Source: Microcyclosporella mali (Eukaryota > Ascomycota > Dothideomycetes > Mycosphaerellales > Mycosphaerellaceae). From it: DNA of 64,000 nucleotides. The translations under genes and the position numbers were made by a program. The stretch is taken from positions 413,109 through 477,108 of the forward strand of contig NHNU01000019.1 in the NCBI GenBank assembly GCA_002785985.1, in the 5' to 3' direction. The notes beneath the pieces were generated by a model. The model was not told where the DNA came from, ran no database searches, and saw nothing but the letters and a program-made list of their open reading frames with translations. Positions within the stretch are counted from its first letter, which is position 1, and each line of letters begins with the position of its first letter. Positions 45,777-55,900 of the stretch are shown one piece after another.

Positions 45777-47304
45777 GGGGATGTGTTCATGGCATTGCGA
45801 GGGTGTTTGGCGTTCGAAATCTTATAAGTGACTGAAGTGTGCGGGAGTATCGAATGAAGAGGCAGAGCTATGTCTCGTTGCGGTTGATGTCGCTCCTACC
45901 GTCTGGATCGCTCTCTTTGTCGTGGTCGCCGTCAATTTCATTCAGAGGTGCCAGATTGATCGACGGACCTCTTCGAGACTGAGGTGGTCTAAGGTATTGT
46001 GAAAGATCTCGTCGGTCTTACGGTATACCTTGTCGGGGAGAACTTGGGTGAATATGCGACAATGCCAAGGATCACAAGCTTGACGCTAGTACTAGCGTCG
46101 AAATGAACACTATAAGTCGACTTTCGGCGAAACTTCTTCCGTTCCACTACACTCCACTCGCGAACATGTCCTTGCTACGCCCGCCCTCGAGTCCTGGCCA
46201 CATCGAGCCAGGCTCGCCGCCGACTGCAGAGTCGGCAGCGACCCGGCCAAATGCCGTCACAGTGAAGGACCGATACATACCTGCTGACGCTTTGGCGGCC
46301 AATGTCCCTGCAGCGTCGTGCACACACCTACAATGTTTGGGATGTGTGTCTCACTTCAATCGAACAATCTCTTGTGAGAGTGCTGATGATATAATGATAC
46401 AGCGTCCTCCTCCAGACAATACCGCACCTTCCAGCCCCGCAGCCACCAGTTCCGTCAGGAATGTTTGCGCAACAACCAATTAGTACTCTTCTCTTCGAGC
46501 AATGGTAAACAGAGATGCCACACTCCACCTCACTCCAGATGAACTTCGATTCACCCGAACCTCACGATAATCTCAAGACGAACATTCTGCAATACGATAC
46601 TTCTTGATCTGGACCGTCTGTCGCATGATACGATTTCTCCGCGAAATACCAAGATTCGACAGTCTCCCGACAATGATTAGGAGCCATGCAGGCTACACCT
46701 GATCGACTTCGATCGCCGGCCACTGTTACATTACATCGAGAAGAGCGGTCTCCTAGTACAGGTTTTCTAATCGAAGGCCTCCTACGCATATTACGTCTTC
46801 ACGAAACAAACGACTCTCGCCAAAATTCCAACTACTTCCAGCATTCGACTACTTCACACACAATCAGCCCCGACGTCCAGTGGGAACAAGAAGTTGCCAG
46901 AAACATATACCGCAACACCCCCTCATCGCAGCCTACTTGCACTACATCACAAATTCGCCGCGGGAATCAAGTCCGAAACCCTCCTCAGAATTCTCGCTCG
47001 TCTAACCCAGCTATGGCGATGTCGCCAAGATCAGCTGTCGTATCCCATCATTTGCTATTAACGCTCCTTGTTCCCGCCTGCAGTTCTTCAACTTCCAACG
47101 TTTGCCGAAAGAATTCGTCACCAACCTCGCTCACAATATTCGACCAGCACTTCCGGAATTCTCAAAGCTCACGAATACTCCCACAATGCAAACAAGCTAT
47201 CGCAAAACCAGACGTGATGACTATGCTGATGGAGATATGATACACTGCCCATCAATTCACATCTCCAAAAACCTCTCGAAATAATCATCCCGATTGGCAT
47301 CCGC
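45777..47304. other. Intergenic, ambiguous small ORFs
   Basis: About 1.5 kb. Frames at 46103-46483 and 46686-47240 (plus) are Ser/Pro/Thr-rich without recognisable domains. A GTGTGT...GATACAG pair at about 46341-46399 could be an intron in the first. I do not call a gene. Confidence 0.4.
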
Positions 47305-49278
47305 CTATTTCGCCCTCTCTTCCAATTGCTGACTCTTCCATATCCGCAGATAGTCATACAAGTCATCATGACAACTGAACGAAATCTCGGCAATTTGGCG
47401 TCGATATCCTGGCGGAGGAGTGTAAATGCCGCTACCATCGCTGTCATTGAAAGCAAGCAGATTGATACCCATCGTGTTAACAACCCATTCATGCTGGCCA
47501 CTTATTTCGCGCGCAAGGTGCTACAGAACGACGCGGTTTGGCAGAAAGATGGTGCTTCTGTGTTGAACATACCAGTCGTCGGCAATGTTTGCGCCCAAGA
47601 AGTCCTTTTCGACCATTGTTACTTTCACAAAGTCTGCCATGTTCAGAGCAAGCAGATCTCCTCGTTGGACGACGTCGTTATTGAAACGGCTATGTTCAAA
47701 GGAGATCTGGAAGTTCATCATCGCGCTTCCGTTCGCAGATGTTCTTCCCCGGACTCGCCAAGACTTCTGGCTTCGTGACTTCCGCGGTCTCATCTTCGGC
47801 AGCCGCTTCGCCACTCGTTGGCGCCCTGTCAGAGAGAACCACCTCACCACGCTGGAGAATATACATCTTGAGCCGGAGTAAAGATACCGCAGGGATGATC
47901 GATGGACGCCCGCTAAGATCTACCACAGGACTGGCACAACCCCAAATCTTCTCGATAGGAATCTTATACCGACAGAGCATTTTGATCAGCATACACATAG
48001 TCTATGCGTACACTACATCGTTCAGAGTCTGTTGGAGACTGTCGACCAAGAAAGTGACGAGCCAAGAGAGTCTAATCTTGTTGATCGGCTCCTGTAGATC
48101 GATGGCGCTCATCTGCATGAATGGCGAGACGATGCCTTGGTCGATAAGCATCACTTCTGAGATAATCTTTGAGGAATCCTGGTGTCGATGCTTGGTCGGG
48201 TTCATTGCGTACGACAACAACAATGGGACCTCGATCTCCATCGCTCGTTCCGACGATGCCACTCCCAATGGAGTCACGGCGAGCGCCGCAAACGAAGCGT
48301 CTTTGCCCTCATCCGGTACCCAACCTGTCGGTGAGATGGAGACGAAGGGGTATTCATCCATCTGAATGCGTTGTTCGACTTCCACCAATGGGTCAAAGAG
48401 CTGCGTATTCCAAGAACTGGCGGCGTTGTCTGTCTCCACGATACTCTGGCAGAGCTGGTTGATCAAGCTGTGGAACGCCGACGATGTGCCTGCTCTCTTC
48501 TGCTCCAGAACAAACAGATCCTGCTGGAGGTTCTGGATGAGTCCGCTCTTTTCTTGGATGATTGTCTCTGTCTCCTGGATATTCTCCGCCGAAGTTTGTG
48601 CAGCGGCAACCCCCTTCCCTTGCGTTGCCAATACTTCTGTTTTCAACTTCTCGACTTCATCTCTGAAGTTGGTGTTTTCCGCCTGCGCCGTATTGAGCTG
48701 GGTCTGCCAATCCGAGTTGAGACTGTTGAGCTGATCGTTTTCTTTCTGCAAATCTCCAATTTCTTTCCGCATGTCTTCCATATCTCCTTCCATGTCTTGC
48801 TTTTCTCCCCGCAGAGTCTCAATCTGATTGTTCTTGTCGCTGAATTCTTAACTGCCGGTAATCGACAGTGCATCCTGTTCGTTAATTCTCTTTGGTCTGT
48901 CTCGAATATACTCGTGCTTGACTCTGACCGCTTTCTTTACATCCTTCTGTAAGCTGCCCAGGACGCTCTCAGAGTCTGCAATTCTTGCTTCAACTCCTGA
49001 ATGGTGGTGTTGTCTTGATTTGCCTGTCTTCTAAGGCCTTCGACAGCATTCCCGGCCGCCTGATTTCGCTCCTCGCCTTGGCGCAATTCGTCTTCAGTCA
49101 TCTTATTCTCTTCGACAGCTTCGTCGAGCTGCAATTGTAATTGCTTCCATCCTTCCGCAGCTTCGCTCACCTCCTTCCACAAGAAATCTCGCTCTGCAAC
49201 CACAAGTTTCAAGGCCAAGAAGATCTGTCGCGCGGCGAACAGACCCGTGATATTGGGCTTCGAAGGAGGCTTGGCCAT
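47305..49278 (-). CDS. Coiled-coil protein of unknown function (splicing partly unresolved)
   Basis: Exon 1 48941-49278 (MAKPPSKPNITGLFAARQIF) and exon 2 48014-48839 are joined by a 101-nt phase-2 intron (GTAAAG...TTCAG). Exon 3 starts at 47962 after a 51-nt intron. The last exon is 47305-47500, after a 72-nt intron (GTATGT...ATAAG) that removes an in-frame TAG. Between about 47850 and 47720 the reading frame must change. A GTGAGG donor at 47847 with a GCGAG acceptor at 47754 fits the phase, but is not secure. Residues about 20-200 form a long heptad-rich coiled coil (QLQLQLDEAVEEN, EIGDLQKENDQLNSLNSDW). The C-terminal half is globular (SFVPF-free, ISPTGWVP, GINLLAFNDSDGSG). No family is recognised. 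An alternative is two adjacent genes. Confidence 0.6.
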
Positions 49279-49848
49279 GGAACGGACTGTAGTCTCTGCT
49301 TCAGCTTGACTTCGAATAGCCACTTTGTAGGTGATTTAGAGTAAGATACTCACCCAACTTGTTGTGAAGCTCATGTATCCCGTTTCAGCCTAGCGCCTTC
49401 CATATTTCGGCCCCGAAGGCAACACAAATGCGTCATATTTTGACTTGTGGCCAAGTCAGCGTGTCAGCCCGCGCGCCTCACACTCGCGGTCGCGTGGACT
49501 TTTTGTTCCATTCACTTCTTGTCATCAGTCCCATACCACTGGTCAAATACATTATACGTCGTGGTGTTGTCGACTCCATAATCAACGTGAAGGGGCCATA
49601 TGCGGCTAGCGGAGACGACCCCGCCGCACTGCAGGACGAAGTCATCGGGCTCTTTCCTTGCTTCTTCTCCCTCGCCAATGCTTGGCCTAATACATCAGAC
49701 GCAACCCTGTTCCAAACACCTACCCCCAGCTGACCTCATCTTATTGGACATTGCCGCCACATCTACGACCACGCTCTGCACGTGCAAGGAGGTCTGAACC
49801 TCGAGTGACCTGCACCTGCTGCTTCTCTCACACATCCACCCCGTCGGT
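49279..49848. promoter_or_regulatory. Divergent intergenic region coiled-coil / App1
   Basis: 570 bp between outward-facing ATGs. I see no clear core-promoter motif. A CT-rich leader (about 49815-49845) precedes the App1 ATG. Confidence 0.45.
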
Positions 49849-51248
49849 ATGAACTTCCTTCAAGATGTCGTGGACGTCGGTCGTCGGGCCGCCGTCGACG
49901 CCCTCCAAAGCCACAACATCGAAGGCGATTCTCCATTTTCACCCGAAGTGACCGAGCACGAACGCCACGAGTTCAACATGCCAGATCTATTCGACCGCTT
50001 TCCCATAACTTTTCCCTGGACGGAACCGAAACCGGTAGACCCTGCGCTGCACACCGTATGGATACTGGACAACACTGCTTTTCGGACGCCACAGCATGGT
50101 GATAATCGACCAAACCTGGCAGGTGTCGTGTCATCGAAAAAGTCTGACCCGTTGATTATCAAGGACGATGGGAGCAAGGAAAGACCCAGAGCTGGAGACA
50201 GTGGTTCTGGATGGGAAGTTGAGTTTGTCGCTTGCTACTTCATCAAAAACTCGGGCAAGGATATTGCAAAGAAGGTTGGAGATATTATGCGAAATCTCCA
50301 GCTTGACGATTCCGACGTTGCCACCAAGAAGCGTATCGCCGAAAGATTGCAGCCCTTTATAGACACTGTGCTGCCGAAACGAACCATGCGCATTTCGATG
50401 GCCGACAAGGAGGAGCAGACTCTTGGGCCGTCAGGGTACTCTGGCATCTCAAGCAGTCTCAATCGCCTGCATTTCAACCCTTCAACGACTCCATTTCAGT
50501 CGCATGCTCTTACGGTTCCGCCACCGTTCGGCCTTCCCAGCACTACACTCCCAGCAGATGAGCGTGGCTGGGGGATCATCAGCGACATCGACGATACCAT
50601 CAAGGTCACACAAACGCCCTCACCTACCGGTATCTTGCATCAGACGTTCGTCGTCGACACACCCGCCGTTGTCGAGGGCATGCCTGAGCTTTACGCTCAT
50701 CTCCAGACATCTCTCCAACAGCCACCATTCTTCTATCTCTCTGCATCACCATACAATCTGTATCCATTCCTCCGCAGGTTCCGCGAGGACCACTTTCCCG
50801 GAGGGACGATCATCTTACGAGACGCTTCGTGGCAGAATCTTGCCGGTCTGATCACTTCACTGAATAAGGGCACAAAAGAATACAAAGTCGACCGCATGGT
50901 GAAGATTCACTCCTGGTTCCCACATCGAAGGTTTATCTGTGTTGGAGACTCCACTCAGCAAGATCCAGAGGTATGTCGAGTTTCGTCATGAGGGATGATG
51001 CTGACGTGTTATAGGCCTACGCCGAGGTATACAGACGCTTCCCAGGCTGGATTCGGGCCATTTTCATTCGCAAGGTTCCCACCGATCAGCTGCCGGCTGA
51101 CTCTTTGAAAGAGATGACTCAGAAGAATGGTACCGAGCGGTTTGTGAAGGCATTTAAGGATATTGAACCGGAGGCCTGGAAGGTTTTTGAGGATCCGAGA
51201 GAAGTACAAGAGGCAATTGATGAGCTGAGTTCGAGGCAGGATCTGTGA
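49849..51248 (+). CDS. app1: App1-like phosphatidate phosphatase (DUF2183)
   Basis: Exon 1 49849-50970 and exon 2 51015-51248, with a 44-nt phase-0 intron (GTATGT...TATAG), give 451 residues. The catalytic HAD-type DxDxT motif is SDIDDTIK (Asp246, Asp248, Thr250), followed by FFYLSASPYNLYPFLRRF and the later KIHSWFPHRRFICVGDSTQQDPE, all typical of the App1/DUF2183 lipid phosphatase domain. Family knowledge: yeast App1 is a Mg2+-dependent phosphatidate phosphatase found at actin patches that converts phosphatidate to diacylglycerol, linking lipid metabolism to endocytosis. This protein lacks the long Pro-rich tail of yeast App1. It is the last intact gene before the repeat block. Confidence 0.92.
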
Positions 51249-52289
51249 GTTGTGTGGATGTGATGTTGAGAACAAGGGGGAAATTTGAAGTCGCCTGAAG
51301 AAGCTTTGCGCAAACAACCGTGCGAATTTGTAGCCAGGGTTTCTTACTGACTGAGTTCGAGATGTGCAGTCTGACTGGTGCGTTTTCTGTCATCGAATCC
51401 ATCTAGACGCTGGTAGATGATCTTGCAGGCAGCTATTGCGTAGTGCTAGTTTCTGCATCTTCGCTTTCGTTACTCCACTGGCGGCCACTGTTCTCTTATC
51501 AGCTTTCCGTCTCAGCCGGGTCGTATTAGAAAGCAGCTGGACAGGATCGGGATGACTGACGATTTTCAAGGATCTGAGCAACAGGCTGCTCGATCGTTGT
51601 ACCGAGGTTGGGGTCAAGGTTGCTATGCGCAGGCATGACGGAGAGCATGGACTGGATTGACTGCTTGACTGAACTTGAAGTCGTCGTGGCGTCGCGGAAG
51701 ATAGCGTCTCGGAAGAGTGTGGGTGATGATGTCGATATTGGGACACTTGCCACCAAAATTGTCGAACGTCGCGACTGCTCAGACGTCACGAGGGCTGTTC
51801 TAAGATGTATTACCGTTGTCTCTATGCAGTCGTAGAACGGATCATCGCTTCTAGGCTAGATAGCAAGCCTGATACGGACGTATCGCTATCGAGTATATCA
51901 TCGAGCGTATGTTGGCTAGAAGACAGAAATCATTTGCGCATCAGGACATCCGTACGCACAAGAACGACGAACGCACGGTCAGAAGCGCGAGCTGCACGGT
52001 CATACGCGCGACGCGCACGGACTAAAGCGTGAGCTGCTCATACTTACAACCGTATATTAATGCGCTGACGAGCTACATAGAGTGGGAAACGTCCTACAAA
52101 AGTTTGGGATTGAACGGGGCAGAGCTCGAATATTATGTACGCAATCTTCGCTCGTGGCGAGGATGAGATATAGCCAAGGCGAAGCGTCTACTAGAGCGAC
52201 GCAAGCACGACGAGAGCCTCGCTACCGTATGGTAGCGAGCGCATTTGACAGTGACGTCTAATTCGGCTACAATTCGGTAATGAGCAAAG
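51249..52289. other. Transition zone between genes and repeats
   Basis: About 1 kb without a gene. The first part is normal intergenic DNA. From about 51,940 it holds short CG-rich irregular repeats (GCACGG/GCGCGA units at 51,950-52,030) that resemble degraded fungal repeat ends. Confidence 0.5.
52218..52239. repeat. Perfect 9-bp hairpin
   Basis: CTCGCTACC at 52218-52226 and its exact reverse complement GGTAGCGAG at 52231-52239 are separated by GTAT. It stands at the edge of the repeat block. Confidence 0.9.
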
Positions 52290-52860
52290 AATGATCTTAT
52301 TGCAACTACTTACAATCAGGTTGCAACCTACTTATAATTAGATTGCAAACGGATTAGCTAGCTAGGTTGCAACCTACTTATAATCAAGTTGCAATCTAAT
52401 TAGCTAACTAGGCTAGAAGTTCTAACCGGGTTATCTTAATCAGGTTGCAACCTAGTTATAGTCGGGTTGCAATCGGATTAGCTAACCGGGTTGGAGATTT
52501 TTGCAACCGGGTTAGAAATTTGTAACCGGGTTGGATATTTGCAACCGGGTTAGGTTTTCCAACCGGGTTGGGTTTCGTAACCGGGTTGGTCATTTTTGCA
52601 ACCGGGTTAGAGACTCGCAACCGGGTTAGAGAGTTGCAACCGGGTTACAGATTCGCAACCGGGTTAGCTTTTCCGACCGGGTTAGCTTTAGCAACCGGGT
52701 TACGATTTCCAACTGGGTTAGCTTTTCCAACCGGGTTAGCTTTTCCGACCGGGTTACGATTTCCAAACGGGTTAGGATTTCCAACCGGGTTACGATTTCC
52801 AACCGGGTGAGAATTTATAACCGGGTTAGGGATCTGTAACTAAATTAGTTTCTATAGCGT
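52290..52860. repeat. 18-19 bp minisatellite with telomere-like GGGTTA core
   Basis: The left part contains three copies of the palindrome GGTTGCAACC followed by ACTTATAAT-like sequence. From about 52,425 on there are about 20 units of AACCGGGTTAGnnTTTCC, strictly 18 bp in the right half and 19 bp in the middle. Most units hold GGGTTAG, several GGGTTAC. The 18-bp part keeps a frame open (FPTGLA/FPTGLR hexapeptides), a by-product of the period. It separates GC-normal genic DNA from AT-rich DNA. Confidence 0.93.
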
Positions 52861-52990
52861 ATTATGATTTTCTGTTCGGTTAGATATCTTTCATAACCTA
52901 ATCCTTTTTATAGAGCTCGTCTACCTAGGTATAGATATATATTAAGAGTAAGACTCTCTATTCTATATAAAAGAGAGTATTAACAATCTA
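52861..52990. other. AT-rich junction to the satellite
   Basis: AT-rich sequence without clear repeat register. Composition shifts here within about 100 bp. Confidence 0.5.
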
Positions 52991-55900
52991 TATCTTATTA
53001 AGTATAAAGTATTAAGGCTCTCTTTTAAGTATATATCGTATTTTTAAGCTTAAGAGTCTTAAATCAAGAAAAAATAGTCTTTATCTACTAGTAAAGTCTT
53101 AATAAATTTTAAGACCTTATATCTTTCAAAATCTTAGGTAATGAGGCTCTTTTCTATAGATATATAGACCGTATCTAAGTAGACAAATCTTTATATCTAT
53201 TAAGAGAGTCTTCATTTTAGTATTTACTAAGTATCTTAAGAAATAGCTATTTCTTTTTAGATATTAGAAATTAAGGCTATCTTTTAGTTATATAGACTTC
53301 TTATATATAAAAGAATCTAAAGATAAAAAAAAGGGCCTTAAGCTATCGATAATACCTTAGTATCAAAGACTATCTAAATTTTATAGAATAGCTATATCTT
53401 TTTATATACAAAGTATTAAGGCTCTTTCTTAAGTATATAGACTTTACTTAAGCTAGAAAATCCAAAAAAGGAGAAGAGAGTCTTAATCTACTAGATAAGT
53501 CTTAATTTAGATTTTCACCTAATCTTCTATAAAATAGCTTTTTCTTCTAAGTTACTATATATTAAGACTCTCTTTTACTTATATAGACTATACTAAGGAT
53601 ATAAACTCTATAGATAAGAAAAAAGAGTCTTAATTTATTAATAATAATATCTTGTATAGTTATTTCCTCTTATTCTTCAAAATAGCTATATCTTTTGAGA
53701 TACTAGAGATTAAGGCTCTCTTTTAAGTATATAGACTATACTAAGGGTGTAAGCCCTATAGATAACAAAAAAGAGTCCTAATATACTGATAATACCTTAA
53801 TAGAGTTAGTTACTAAGTCCTTCTTAGAAAAGCTATATCTTTCTAGATAATAGATATAAAGGCTCTCTTTTAAGTATATAAACTCTATATAAGCTAGAGA
53901 ATCTAAGGGAAAGCAAAAAGAGTCTTAATCTATAGGTAGTACCTCAATATAATAATTAACTTGATTTCTACTAAGAAAGCTATATCTTTTAGATTATTAG
54001 ATATTAAGACTCTCTTTCAAGTATATAGACTATACTAAGAACATAGATTCTAAAAGTAAGAGAAAAGAGTGTTAACCTATTAGTAATACCTTAATAAAGT
54101 TATTTACTTAGTCCTTATCAAAAAAAAGAATATCTTCTTAGGTATTAAAAGTTAAGACTCTCTTTTAGATATATAGACTCTGTTTAAGCTTTAGAGTCTA
54201 GAAATAAAACAAAACAATCTTAACTTATAGATAAAGCCTTAATTTAGGTAGATATTCTATCTTTTAATATCTTCTTAAATAATAATTATCAAGACTCTCT
54301 TCTTAGTATATATAATATAATAGAAACAGACTTTCAAAATAAGAAAAAAGAGTCTTAATCTACTAAAAATCCCTCAATAGAGTTATTTACTTAATTCTTA
54401 TTTAAAAAGCTATATCTTCTTCTTAAGTATTATATATCAAGACTATTTTCTAGAGTAGATTAGCCCTATTTAAGCTAAAGACTTATATTTCAACAGAAAA
54501 GAGTCTTAATCTACTGATAATATCTTAAATAAGACATCTACCTATTTTTTAAAGAAACAAATTTATCTTCCAAGTATTAAGTATTTAGACTATTTTTTCA
54601 AGTATATAAGCTTTATTTAAGCTATAGAATCAGTAGAAAAGGAAAAAGAGTCTTAATCTACTACTAAAGCCTTAATCTAGATATCTACGTAAACTTTTTT
54701 CGTAAAAAAGCTATAACTTTATAAATATTAGATATTTAGGCTCTTTGTTAAGTCTCTAGACTCTACTTAGCTAAGAACTTTAGAAATAAGAAGAAAGAGT
54801 CTCAGTCTATATATTAAGCCTTGATTTAGATAAATATCTTAATTTTATTAGGGTTGCTATATCTTTTTAGTTATTAAGTATTAAGACTCTATTTAAAGTA
54901 TATAAACTTTCTTAAAACTAAAGAGTCTTATAAGTAGGAAAAAGAATCTTGATCTACTAAAAGAGTCTTATTTTAAGTAGATATTTTATTTCTCTAAAAT
55001 AGCTATATCTTCTTAGGTAATATATATTAAGACTCTCTTCTAAGTATAAAGACTACATCTAAGCTAAATAATCTAAGAGAAAGAGAAAAGAGTCTTAATC
55101 TACTAATAATACCCTTAGTATACTTATTTCTCTACTTTTTATAAAATAGCTATATCTTTTCAAGTGTTAGATATTTAAGCTCTCTTCTAAGTATATAAGC
55201 TCTACTTAGGCTAAAGAGTCTTAAATTAAAGAAAAAGAGCCTTAATCTTTTAATAATACTTTGATATAATTAGGGTCTACGTCTTATTAAAATTACTATA
55301 TCTTCTTAAGTATTAGGAATTAAGACTCTCTTTTAATTATATAGACTCTTTATAAGCTAAAGAATCTAGGAAAAAGCAAAAAGAGTCTTAATCTTTAAAT
55401 TGTACCTTAATATAGTTATTTACTTAGTTTTAACTAAAAAAGCTATATTTTTTCAAATCTTAGATATTAAGGCTCTCTTTTAAAGATATAGACTATACTG
55501 AGAATATTAATTCTAAAGATAGGAAAAAAAGTCTTAATCTATAAATACTACCTTTATATAATTATTTACTTAGTTTTACTTATAAAAGCTATATCTTTCT
55601 AAATAACCCTAAGTAAGGCTTTCTTTTTAAGTATATAGACTCTATAAAAGCTAGAGAACCTAGAGATAGGAAGAAAGAGTCTTAATCTCCTAATATTACC
55701 TTAGTATAGTTATTTACTTACTTTTACCTAAATAAGCTATATTCTCTTAATTATTAGACATTAAGGCTCTTTTTTTTTAGTATATAGACTATAATAAAGA
55801 TATAGACTCTAAAAACAAGAAAAAAGAGTCTTAATCTCCTAATAGTACCTTTATATAGTTATTTACTTATCTTTTACCTTAGAAGCTATATCTTCTTAGG

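Noticed and set aside
46103..46483. 126-codon Ser/Pro-rich plus frame with a possible 59-nt intron
   Set aside because: Neither spliced nor unspliced product resembles a known protein; support too weak.
48371..48952. 193-codon Leu/Cys/Phe-rich plus frame
   Set aside because: It is the antisense shadow of the heptad-rich coiled-coil exon on the minus strand.
52568..52810. 80-codon ORF of FPTGLA/FPTGLR repeats
   Set aside because: Produced automatically by an 18-bp tandem repeat; the frame is lost where the unit is 19 bp.
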